From positions 992,001-1,056,000 of the forward strand of contig ML978130.1 of the NCBI GenBank assembly GCA_010015805.1: a stretch of DNA of 64,000 bases. The letters are read 5' to 3'. The position numbers and the translations under genes were made by a program. Each line of letters opens with the position of its first letter. Within the stretch, counting starts at the first letter, position 1. The DNA is from Rhizodiscina lignyota (lineage: Eukaryota; Ascomycota; Dothideomycetes; Aulographales; Rhizodiscinaceae). This document shows positions 9,801-19,537 of the stretch, piece after piece. A model generated the notes under the pieces. That model was not told where the DNA came from, searched no databases, and saw only the letters and a list, made by a program, of their open reading frames with translations.

Positions 9801-11699
9801 TTCCCTTTTCGTTTTGATGTCCTTTTTTGTGACCTTCCAGTACGTTGATGCAGTGCCCTAGTCGATTGCTGAATTCACAGGGCCAGAAACGCCTGCAGAA
9901 ATCCTTTAATGCATCATCGCAGAATGACACGTAGTTTCTTTCGAATAGTTCTTTCGCGGGGCCTATCGACACTAAAAGTCAGTTCCATTTGGGGAGTCCA
10001 AGGAGACCACCTGCCTTTCAATCCATGCCGTACTAAATCAAGGACGATACATGAAGCGACCATGACGCTTAAGCTTTCGAATATTGTCGACACCGGTGGT
10101 CCCGTTGAGACACTCAGGATAGCAACGGCCAGTTTCAAGATGTTGCCTCCGAAATCCCTGGGTATCGGGCTGTTCCGAAAGGCCACCTCCATGAAATTGA
10201 ATGGCATGTCCAGATTCTGCGCAAAGTGGTCAAAGCCGGCCTGTAAATACTGATGCAGTTCGTCTGAGTTGGCCAGCATACGTGATTTCCGCTTTGTATC
10301 ATAAGATTTTGCGCAGGCGATGTTAATTTCCTCGTAAGGCTTAGAAACTTGTTGTTCAACGAGCATGTAACGGTCTCTTGGAATCCGTACAACGCGAATT
10401 GAGGAATAGTAGCAACCAATGAGATCTGACATCGAATGAACTGGTTTGCCGTGGCTACTCCAATATTCTACGTATTTTCGATACTTTTCGTCCTGCCATA
10501 TACTCGACGAGACTCTATCCATGAGGTCTTGAGTCGAGACATCGACGTCCCACTGGCTTGCATCGATTCTTGGGTCGCTTGCGTTTAAAGCAATAATAGC
10601 ATGAGGCAATACCGGCTGGTTTGTTGATTTCTCGACGACTGCATCTGCCCACTCGATCAACTTGCTCAATACAGATGATTGGAAAACTCTATTATATGGT
10701 CAGCGTTCTCTATCCAACAGCATGCAGATTATTGGCGACAGACTTGGGATTCTGAAGAACAAATACAACAACATCAGAAAATGTATAAAGGAGTCTTGGA
10801 TAGAGTTCCGTGACTCCATACTCTCGCTTTTGCTTCTCGGGAGAGTCAGCCCACGTTATATCTCTCTGCACATTTCGCGAAAGTCTGAGGCGCTTTTTCA
10901 GTCTGCCACTGTCGTGAGCTCGGGAATCTCCTCCAGAATTCCTGGATTGGGCTCCGATCGGGAGTGTTTCTCCCCCGTCGAGTCCCTCGCAGTCCGCATA
11001 CAACAACGGGAACTGGCCGAAATATGTAGGAGGGTCGGCGTAAAGATGCACATCTCCTGAGGTTGGAACGATATCATTTTTCATCGTCCCAACAACTGGA
11101 GTTGGAAAGAGATGTCTCTCATCGAAACCGTTCGTCTTCCTCTCGATTAACATTTTGACCAAAGTGCTCTTTCCAGCTCCAGTCTGGCCGATGAATGAGA
11201 CAAGTCGTGGAAATCTGACCGCGTTCTCCTCAAATGCACTATTGGCGAAAAGCGTCGCATACCTTCCATAATCTTGGAAGATTGGATGATTGGCCGAGTC
11301 TCGAGCGATCCCAAACCACGTGGTCTCTTCATCTTCGAGATGTAACCTTTCCTGAGTCACCTCGTCCGAGGGTGGATTGAACGTCGCTTTCAAGCGATCG
11401 ACGACCTCGGGCAACGCTTGTTCATGGGGAATTCCTTTTGGTTGCTTTCCTGGCCTGTGTAAAACTTGCGTTTTCCAGCACTGCCCACAAAAATAAGACT
11501 CGCACTCTCCACAAAGGAAGATCGGAGGCTCAGCGATATCGCAAACAGCACAGCTGGGAGCCGAATGACTCTGATCTGCAATTGAAACGGCAGAGGCAGC
11601 ACCTGGCTCGCCATAGTCGTACAATGATGATGAGTCGTATTGAGATTTTTGCATCTCACGCACACCTGCCTCGAAAGCGTCAAGTAAAGATTCGTCCAT
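6883..11699 (-). CDS. Zinc finger - P-loop GTPase - RING - patatin - UIM protein
   Basis: Predicted protein of 1481 residues from eight exons: 11699-10744, 10688-10015, 9962-9296, 9236-9129, 9071-8764, 8707-7931, 7882-7520 and 7475-6883; the lengths sum to an exact 1482 codons. Order of domains: a B-box-like finger at residues 50-81 (CAVCD, CGEC, CGQCW); a large-GTPase-like P-loop GQTGAGKST at 171-179 and switch DCEGLDGG at 237-243; a helical region with LNQ-like EKSTNQPVLPHAIIALN; a RING-like finger at about 671-733 (CSHTACFCCL, DCGHVLCTPC); a patatin lipase starting near 760 with oxyanion loop DGGGVRG, nucleophile elbow GTSTGG near 803 and the DGA aspartate near 968; a C2-sized tail; and two ubiquitin-interacting motifs (EEELARAIAKSL and IELQRAIELSE) at the C-terminus. 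Both residues of the Ser/Asp dyad are present, so the lipase should be active. The second intron needs a GC donor (9963-10014). I know no characterised protein with this order. A nucleotide-gated, ubiquitin-linked phospholipase, by analogy with patatin immune effectors, is inference. Confidence 0.8.
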
Positions 11700-12640
11700 C
11701 TCAGCGCCGTCTTCAGCGCTTCAGGTGGCCTTGCGTGCTTCACTTGGAAAGTAAAGGATCGAGGCACCCGCAAGCCTTATAGGAGCTGAAAGCCGCATGG
11801 CCTAGCCCGGCCCTTGGAGTTTTGCATTGACAAGGCTGAAGGAGCCTCGCTTGCCGTGTCCACGGCATGGTCAGGTGGAGAGATTACCCCTGGACAATGC
11901 TCTTCTTCGATACTTACTTTGAAGCACAGGTTTATTTTCTTCGAGAAAGATTCTATAGCGGCCGACATCATGTTCAAATATCTTTGCGCTGGAGTAACTG
12001 GTTGAAGGTTGGCCGCTGGCCGAGAAGGGACCGAGCTCCGAGATAACGCTCGCGAACGCCATGTGTCCCTATCACGGCTCTCCATCACTCGTTTGAGCGA
12101 TTCTGCCAAGCACAGAACGCTCTGCAAGCGCGCCAAATGGCCCGTCCGCAGGCGGTGAGGTCGTGCTCAGCATTCCCGAGACATGTGGCGGGAGGTTGAG
12201 CAGCTAAACTTGACGTCCGCTATCTCGAGTTGAGCTCCGCCCGCTCTTCCGCCGCGTCTCAACAACCTCCCCTTCTCTCTGAATACGCTGTATTTCTGAG
12301 CACAGCTTACCATCCATCCCACGTTCTCACAACTACTGTGCGATCAACAGGAGCCGCGGTGACTCACATGAAAAATCCATTTGGAATGTGCATTTTCCGA
12401 AGTCCGTCAGCCATTTGACCCACACCCGTATCTGTCCGAAGATGCATTGAACATAGCTCAGCTTCATGTTGATAGTCCCTGATCGATGATGATACACCTC
12501 CTCACTCTCCGCATCTTGGTCAAGTAGTTCTCGTCCCTTATCCGATCTTTTGCTTCTTGTCTACTTTATCGTCGGCTGCTTTCCTGTTTGGTGTTTCTGG
12601 TTAATCTCCACTCCTTTTCTTTCTTTACATATTGTAATTC
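11700..12640. other. Divergent promoter region
   Basis: Lies between the start of the GTPase-patatin gene (minus) and NDH-2 (plus), so both promoters must be here. The last 100 bases before 12641 are pyrimidine-rich (runs such as CTTTTCTTTCTTT), a common feature just upstream of fungal start sites. No gene supported. Confidence 0.5.
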
Positions 12641-14489
12641 ATGATGAATTGTTATAGAAGAATTTATTCCACGCTGCTGCGGAAGCAATTGAGCCCCGGC
12701 GCGCATTATAATGCGCTGAAGGTCGTCTCGGGCATACAGCAGATTGCTATCCGAACGGCATCATCAAGCTCACCACAGCCATCACAATTTCCCAGCTCAC
12801 ATTCGACTCCGCTATGGAACGTCACACAAATTCAAGGCGACCAGCGTAGAACAATCGTCACCGTAGCCGATCTCGATAGAACTCAAGACGGACGAGAGCG
12901 AGTCGTGATCCTTGGTTCAGGTGGGTTGTATCCAAGAAAGGTGCCAGACGCGTAGCTGACAATACGTAGGTTGGGCAGGGTATCCACTCGCACGCGAACT
13001 TGACCACAAGAAGTTCCAGGTCGTAATCGTCAGTCCTCGATCCTACTTTGTCTTCACACCGCTCCTCGCCTCAACTTCAGTCGGCACCCTCGAGTTTCGT
13101 ACTGCTCTCGAACCCATCCGAAATCGACGAAACAAAGCACGCTATATACAAGGTTGGGCTGACGACGTCGATCTATTCAACAAGACTATCACTATTGAAG
13201 AGGCTGTCGCAGACCCAAATACAAGTCTTGCGCCAACGGGATGCAGAAATGAAGGCAAAGATGAAGTTCAAATGGAGTATGAGAAGGTCTCGAAGAGCCG
13301 GAGAGGGCAAATGTTTGACTTGCATTATGACAAGCTGATCATCGGCGTCGGAGCATACAGCCAAACTTTCCGGACCCCGGGTGTGCGAGAACATGCGCAT
13401 TTCCTCAAAGATGTTGGCGATGCGAGGAAGATCCGCAAAAGGCTTCTGGAATGCTTCGAAACTGCCGCGCTGCCAACGACGCCAGACTCCATCCGCAAGC
13501 AGATATTGCACTTCGCAATAGTCGGTGGTGGACCCACAGGTGTCGAGTTCTCCGCCGAATTGTACGACCTAATCCACGAAGATCTCGTAAAGATCTATCC
13601 CGAGCTCCTTCCGCATGCAAAGATTTCTCTCTACGACGTATCTCCCAAGGTACTCACCATGTTCGACGACAAGCTCGCCAAATACGCCATGGACACCTTC
13701 GCACGTGGTGGCATTGACATCCGCACCTCTAAGCAGATCTCCTCCCTCTCACCAGGCCTTCCTTACACTGGTGGCCACGCCGCGGGTCGAGTCGGCCTGA
13801 CTCTCAACGTTAAAGGAGAAGATCCGCAAGGCGTGGGGATGTGCATCTGGTCGACTGGTCTCATGGCGAACCCTTTCATTGCCAAAGCTCTCTCCACGAT
13901 ACGCCGCTTCCCACCCAAGGAGGTCATTTTCAAGGATCATTATCCGCAGGCCGAAGAGGCGCAGTGGAACATTGCACGTGACGAGAAGACCGGACGGATC
14001 GTGACGAACGATCGTCTGCGTGTGGTTATTGATGCACCTCTACCCAAAGACGTCGAGCCGCTGGTTACGTCGGTGGATCCGACGAAGATGTCTGCGCGTT
14101 TGAGAGACGTCTTTGCACTGGGTGATTGTGCGTTCATTCAGCATACGAGCTACCCTGCTACCGCACAAGTTGCGAATCAGAAAGCTGCGTGGCTTGCGAA
14201 GCGACTAAATGCTGGCGATATGGACCGTCTTGGCGTAGACAAGTTCACGTACAAGAGCTTGGGTATAATGGCGTATCTGGGCAATGCGAAGGCTATTGTT
14301 GGCGGTCTGGGTGGACTGAAGAGGAAGAGCGCCGATGGCGATCGGGAGCTCAACCTGAGTGGACGCATGGCGTGGTTGGTGTGGCGTGGGGCGTATCTTG
14401 CCAGGAGTATCAGTTGGAGGAACCGAGTGCTTATTCCGGTTTACTGGTGCTTGAACTGGGCTTTTGGAAGGGACATTTCGAGATTCTGA
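12641..14489 (+). CDS. Alternative (type II) NADH:ubiquinone oxidoreductase
   Basis: Two exons, 12641-12920 and 12970-14489, giving 599 residues. NDH-2 enzymes are single-subunit, rotenone-insensitive flavoproteins on the inner mitochondrial membrane that pass electrons from NADH or NADPH to ubiquinone without pumping protons. Seen: a basic, serine-rich N-terminus (MMNCYRRIYSTLLRKQ) fit for mitochondrial import; FAD motif VILGSGWAGYPLA, split by the 49-bp intron; conserved RSYFVFTPLLAS; nucleotide motif FAIVGGGPTGVEFSAEL; the quinone/FAD block FALGDCAFIQ; and the usual membrane-anchoring end WRNRVLIPVYWCLNWAFGRD. No EF-hand insert is evident. Internal (NDI) or external (NDE) orientation cannot be told. 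Neighbours are unrelated; its start is divergent from the GTPase-patatin gene. Confidence 0.93.
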
Positions 14490-14880
14490 GATGGACTGGG
14501 TTTTGTTCAGGCAGTACATTGCCTGAGCATTTAGAAAAGTCTCACTTTACAAACGGCTTTCACGGGGACAAGGCGTTGGCAGAGAACATTGCATAGAGAA
14601 GGATAGAGAACGGCACCGTTTATGATGTAGACTTTGATTGTCTAAGGTTTTAGACAATCCATATTAGATTGTAACTAGCAATCGACCTTTGTGGGTCATG
14701 CAATACCTTAATTCCATTTCGAAATCATCAAATTGAAAAACTCCGTTGAGGCGCCTTGCTCGTCAATTCATGGCCGCATTGCATCAATTTTCATTCAAGT
14801 AACTCTGATCCACCGGGACGCTGAACACCGCAAATATGCTGACGCCATGAAGCGAGGACGATGATCAAGTGCAGGAAACT
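14490..14880. other. Convergent 3' flanks
   Basis: Region between the stops of NDH-2 (plus) and the acidic hypothetical protein (minus). Contains the hairpin listed at 14636-14659; otherwise nothing seen. Confidence 0.5.
14636..14659. repeat. Perfect 9-bp inverted repeat in NDH-2 3' flank
   Basis: Arms GATTGTCTA and TAGACAATC with a 6-base loop, about 150 bp past the NDH-2 stop. Could be an RNA hairpin in the 3' UTR or a chance palindrome. Confidence 0.5.
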
Positions 14881-15615
14881 TCATGCCTTGATCTCGGCAA
14901 CCGCAATCCTGATTCCGTCGGCTCTCTTCTCGCCGTCCTCATCCTCCTCAGGAATTGCCCACAAATTTGTGACCTCCGGTGCATTTTCTTTGTGACCATG
15001 ACACGGACACTTCTTGATGCTATTGTACAGATTTACAAGTAGCTCGTCGCTATCGCCCTTTGTCATTGCACGCAGCGTCGCCTCGTCTGGTTGTTTTCGG
15101 GGTGGAAGAGACGGAGCAGCTGCTTGAACTGGCGGTTCGTCTTCGTCGGAGGATGATGAGTCGTCGGAGGGGTCGAGGGGCGGTGGCTCAGTGCCGATCT
15201 GGGGAGCGGGTTGGCGTGTGGGTTTTGTGGCACCAGAGGGGAAGCGTGTGAGGGCTAGTTCGTCTTGGTCCGAGTCGCTGGAGAAGTGCTCTGGATCGTC
15301 CTCTGGCTCATCATCTTCGTCATCCTCCTCTACTTCGTCGGGGTCGATTGCGCATAGCCTGCTCGGCGGAGGACTCCTCTTCCGCGTCGTGCTGCCGGTA
15401 CCGGCGGCTTTGAACTTAATTCCTGAGGCGTGCTTTGGCTTGTGCACTGCTGCTGTCTCTTCCTCTATCTCGACGAGTCGGAGAGTGAGATTATCGAGTG
15501 TGAGCGCGTGACCGAGAACGAAGCGAAGATTACGGTCTGGCCGGGTTGCGGCGAGGTGCAATTTGCACTGCGCAGTGTGCGCAAGAGACATCGTTTCACG
15601 AAGAGACGTAGCCAT
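14881..15615 (-). CDS. Acidic hypothetical protein
   Basis: One exon, 244 residues, start ATG 15615 (an upstream in-frame GTG is ignored). The first 50 residues look conserved and helical (LRETMSLAHTAQCKL, then FVLGHALTLDNLTLRLVEIE). The middle is disordered, with acidic runs (EVEEDDEDDEPEDD), serine-rich stretches and prolines. The C-terminal part is again ordered, with NLYNSIKKCPCHGHKEN, whose C-x-C-H-x-H could bind a metal. I do not recognise the family and infer no function; the acidic composition is compatible with a nuclear or chromatin-linked protein. Confidence 0.7.
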   Translation of the reverse strand: MATSLRETMSLAHTAQCKLHLAATRPDRNLRFVLGHALTLDNLTLRLVEIEEETAAVHKPKHASGIKFKAAGTGSTTRKRSPPPSRLCAIDPDEVEEDDEDDEPEDDPEHFSSDSDQDELALTRFPSGATKPTRQPAPQIGTEPPPLDPSDDSSSSDEDEPPVQAAAPSLPPRKQPDEATLRAMTKGDSDELLVNLYNSIKKCPCHGHKENAPEVTNLWAIPEEDEDGEKRADGIRIAVAEIKA

Positions 15616-16337
15616 CGTGGTGGTGGGATCAATAATCACTCCGGGATACTTTGGTTCTCAACACGCGTAGGATTGGTGTTCGAAGCGTTGAAAGGTCAAG
15701 AAAAACGGTGAGGAATGAAAGATGGAGACGCTTAGCCTTTTCTTTGTCGTCGATATAAACTCGCCGGTCGCTCGGCTTTCGCGTCATCAAAGTTTAATGG
15801 CAGGCTTGCCGAAAGAGGAACATCTGCTATGAGTCAAAAGCAGCGAGCTGAAATCTGCAATTGCCAATTGGAGGAGGCGGTCCTCGGCGGAGACTTTCTA
15901 GATGCCGCGAGCGGATCGGTGATTGATAATCGACGCCATTTCACGTGGCTCGTTTGATTACGCGACGGCCAAGAGATTCGCCTGAGCTTCTCCGAACGTC
16001 GTCCATCTCGGCCAGGAAACTGCATTCCTGATCTGTCTTGGAGTCTTGATATAATAAGCTGTATTTCCCAGTTCCGCTGCTAATGCAGGCGGTTATTCGA
16101 GAGCGTCATTTGCAGGGGAGTAGAACGACGATTGGCAGGTTTCAAGATCATCTCCATGATTCGACCGAGACTACATGACTTCGAAAGATATGCGAGCGCT
16201 GGCGTTCAAAGACATCCCAAATCATCTCACTTGATCGACACACTCTGTACACGCAGAAAATGTTCATCGAACTGCAACCCAGAGCATTCCAGCTCCGTGA
16301 GCTCAGCACCCGCCTTCTAGTCAACGATTGAATCGTT
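15616..16337. other. Intergenic
   Basis: Upstream region of the acidic hypothetical gene. No gene supported on either strand. Confidence 0.5.
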
Positions 16338-16652
16338 TCAAAGCGGCTCGCTGCAAAAACCACTGTTGCCTGCACCGCCGTCCTGGCAGCCATCAGCGTA
16401 GAATGTCTGGAAAATGAGGTAGTCGTAACCGTTGTCCGTCGCGAAGAACGTCGAGCCGTCAACGTGGCCCTGGTCGACCAGCTGCTGAGCGCGTTGAAGC
16501 TCCTCCACGATTGAATCGTAGTGGCCACCAAATACGAAATGAGATAGAACATCTTAAGCCGACATGAAAGGGTACGTACGGGCAAGTATAGAGCTTCCAC
16601 AATAGTCAAGATCCCTTCGAGCGGTGACAAGGCCACTGAGAATGATGAGCAT
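16338..16652 (-). CDS. Small secreted cysteine-containing protein candidate
   Basis: Candidate for a small secreted protein of about 80-100 residues. Seen: ATG at 16652 followed by a hydrophobic leader (MLIILSGLVTA), then DLDYCGSS, a GT-rich splice-donor-like site at 16579, and a downstream block reading GGHYDSIVEELQRAQQLVDQ and ending CQDGGAGNSGFCSEPL with a stop at 16338. Paired cysteines, small size and a minus-strand TATATATAAG at 16761-16770 fit an apoplastic or effector-like protein. The exon join is not resolved: the only obvious GT..AG removal is 27 bp, shorter than usual for these fungi, and the gene may no longer be functional. The family is not identified. Confidence 0.4.
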
Positions 16653-16760
16653 GCTAATGGTTGTAGAAAACTTCGTGACAACTGAAATTCGAACAGATTC
16701 TGCTAATTGGCTTTGAAGAAATCGATACGATAGCAAGGACAGCCATCGTCCAATCTCACC

Positions 16761-16772
16761 CTTATATATATA
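16761..16772 (-). promoter_or_regulatory. TATA-like box for small secreted-protein gene
   Basis: TATATATAAG on the minus strand about 110 bp upstream of the ATG at 16652. Motif match only. Confidence 0.35.
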
Positions 16773-17279
16773 CCTTTCGAAGATCCAGTGTTGTCCAGGA
16801 TCCTCTCCTTTCTTTCCGAATCACTGTGGTAAGTACGACTCAGATCTCTTGTCTTCCCTGTTGAACATTTCACATTAATATTTGAACGGACGGCTCCGGA
16901 GTCCTGCGAGTCGGCGCTGTACACGGCTGAGGCAGAACTGTGGGCCTCATTGTAAGAGATATTGTGTGGAATAACCCTTCGACATATGCCTTTCTGTTGA
17001 TTTCGAATGTTTGTGGGCGGTGAGGCTTGAGCCTACTCTTTATATGAGAGTCGAATGGTCGAGGACCGAGGCGGCGCTTGGGCCATTTCCCTTTTTGGCT
17101 TGCGGGTGAGCATTTAACACTTACGCAAGTGAACACAAGTAAACACGGCTATGACGTTACGCATATTTGTTCTATCACTTCTTCAAGCTCGATCCATTCC
17201 ATTTCCTCTTTCTCAGTTACACCAAGCCACGAATCGCTGGTATACTCTGCTTTGTCTTCGTTGGCACACGCTAAAGACT
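16773..17279. other. Divergent intergenic region
   Basis: Between the small secreted-protein candidate (minus) and the F-box-like gene (plus). No gene supported. Confidence 0.45.
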
Positions 17280-18266
17280 ATGGCGCCACGAGAACCGCAC
17301 GCGACGGGAATCTTCAGCCTTCTCGCGAAAACCGGCAATCTGGCCCTACCATCCACGACAGCAACATGGGGATCACCTCAATTGAATACCCACACCTCTA
17401 ACCCGACGCCCTCTCCTCCTCGGAACCTTCAAGATCTGCCAACAGAGATTCGACTTCAGATCCTCAAGTGTCTAATCCCAACTGGCATAGCCATTGACAT
17501 TGTAAGAAATTTCCGCCAATATGTAGATGGAACAGAATATTACGTGGGCATGGATGTGCAGGAACGGGAACGTGTGAGGATCCCAGAGCTTGCGGTAATG
17601 CGTTCGTGCCGACGCCTCTACAACGATGTACTGTCATTGCTCTACGGAAGCAATTCGTTTCACCTCCCTCTCGGCCTCGCGAGTAAGGCAAGACCACCGC
17701 TCAGGATGAACTTCCTACGTTGCCTTCCGACCGATGGCTTGCTTCTTGTTAAACGACTACATCTGAGGGTACAAGATGAATTCGGTGAATCACGGAGATA
17801 CCACGCCATGGAACGTACTCTCGAGAAGCTTGTGCAGGTCCTATCTAGCCCTTCTGGCCATTCTTTGACGCAGTTGACTGTGTCATACACAAACTTCCCG
17901 GCCTACATCTCGGACCACTTCAACCTCATTGTATTCAAGCCTGTGGCAGATGATCCAGACTCAAACAAATATCAGTACGTCCTGGAGCCTTTGGCCATGC
18001 TTAAGGTCGCAGAGGCGATGATTGAAGGCACGAGCCAGGAGTTCAGCGAAAAACTCTCACACTACATCATGGCGAAGAATAGGCCAATCTTGCACCGCTT
18101 GCAGTACCGAACAACCGAAGTCCGGACCTATCGTCGCGCTGGTCATTCGAAAGCACGCAAAGGAACCTGGACTGCGCACACGAGGTCACTGAAGAAGTTC
18201 TGGAAGCCGACATGGGACTGGACACGAGTGAAGCAGGGCGAGCTTGAGGAAGAGCCAGAACGTTGA
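17280..18266 (+). CDS. F-box-like / DUF7730-type protein
   Basis: One exon, 328 residues when started at the ATG at 17280; an upstream in-frame extension to 17151 is hydrophobic and not family-like. Residues about 50-65 read NLQDLPTEIRLQILKCL, matching the L-x2-LP-x-E-I-R-x2-I core of F-box and F-box-like domains, followed by CRRLYNDVLSLLYGSNSF, the classic second part of fungal F-box-like proteins that describe a name-tagged RLYxExxxLLYxxNxF motif. Such proteins may recruit substrates to SCF ubiquitin ligases, but most fungal members are uncharacterised. The C-terminal tail is basic. Function is inferred from the fold only. Confidence 0.65.
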   Translation: MAPREPHATGIFSLLAKTGNLALPSTTATWGSPQLNTHTSNPTPSPPRNLQDLPTEIRLQILKCLIPTGIAIDIVRNFRQYVDGTEYYVGMDVQERERVRIPELAVMRSCRRLYNDVLSLLYGSNSFHLPLGLASKARPPLRMNFLRCLPTDGLLLVKRLHLRVQDEFGESRRYHAMERTLEKLVQVLSSPSGHSLTQLTVSYTNFPAYISDHFNLIVFKPVADDPDSNKYQYVLEPLAMLKVAEAMIEGTSQEFSEKLSHYIMAKNRPILHRLQYRTTEVRTYRRAGHSKARKGTWTAHTRSLKKFWKPTWDWTRVKQGELEEEPER

Positions 18267-19537
18267 GCGTGTCTGGGATGGGCGCATGATTCTATGTGGG
18301 ACTTATCTCGACTCTCGACGAAGTTCCCGCGATCACAGTGCGTTTTGAGGAGTTTGGAAAAGATTGATAACCCTGTCTCTTTTTAGAGAGGCCCTGACGA
18401 GGATACCCAGCTGATGGATTTTGTTGGACGGATAAGTGCTGAGGGCGATTGAAAGCTGGAAAAGTTTCACCATGTGGAAGAGCTCGATTGGAAAAGCGAG
18501 GCGGGAACCGGAGACTTTGGGTGGACATACCAAACGTTGATGGAGGACTGTCAATGGACTTGATGCATCATTATGTGTGAACTTTGCACGCGATGCTCAG
18601 AAATGGACTTCGATATTGATTTCAAACACTAGCACTGTTATAAATACTCCTCATGCAAGAAGCTGTGATTCCAAACATGTGGCGCACAACGTCGCCAACC
18701 CCTGAAAGTAACCCGGTGCTTCACCACACCAAGTGAACTGCAAAGCCGCTTTTCCAAAGCGCGAGAGCATCGCGTTCATTTTAGCTGTGGCTGTGTTTGA
18801 GGAAGCGGGCGCGTAGTGTCTGGTCGCTATCGCTCGAGACATATTCTTCCTACAGCCTTGTTGTGATGCTCTGCCTTGTCCAACAGGACAAGGCAGTGTC
18901 AAGGCAACAACTGTGCGGGCAAAGCAAGGCTGAAATAGCCGTTTCATATTCCAAGTCCCGCTCGTCGACAGTTCATATACTGCTATCCCGTCTCTTCTCT
19001 CGCTCTCCTCGATGATTTCATGACTTCCATATAATCCTTAACTCAATTTAGCCGTCATGCAAGACAAGGCGCAAGCGCTTATGGTGGCACAGGCACACCG
19101 AGGAAGTTTTACTGGGAAATTGGGCGCACGGATGTTGTTTTGTGCCAAACCTCCCTGATCGGCGTCCCCGCAGCTCATACCGATAGAGTAGCTCGCCCGC
19201 TTCGGCGCTTAGCTGCTGTGCCGTACTGTACCTTATCATTATTAGTTCAAGCCTGTGAGCCTTCTTATGTCAATCTGTTTACCATTACTCCAACTTTACT
19301 TCTAAAGATCATGTCCAGAATAGCATCATCGCTCTAGTGCGCGTCTTTCAGTCCGCATCGAGTCAATCACTAGGCCCGCCAGCCCTTTCCGTTGCTCACT
19401 ATATGTACACATTAATGCGTTAACTCTCCTTTCCACTTAAGACTGGCATTTTGAACGTACACCTGTAATGAGAGTCACACGTCCGGCGACCATTTTAGCG
19501 TTCTGCTTCAGTCGATTGTTCCGAGGCGAATGTCGCG
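18267..19537. other. Intergenic, 1.3 kb
   Basis: No gene supported. Contains the 11-bp hairpin at 18871-18896 and the promoter of the NLR gene. Base composition looks ordinary. Confidence 0.5.
18871..18896. repeat. Perfect 11-bp inverted repeat
   Basis: CTGCCTTGTCC and GGACAAGGCAG separated by AACA. The tight, perfect, GC-containing stem stands out from its surroundings. It could be a non-coding RNA stem, a protein-binding palindrome or a remnant of a miniature transposon; nothing else around it decides. Confidence 0.6.
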
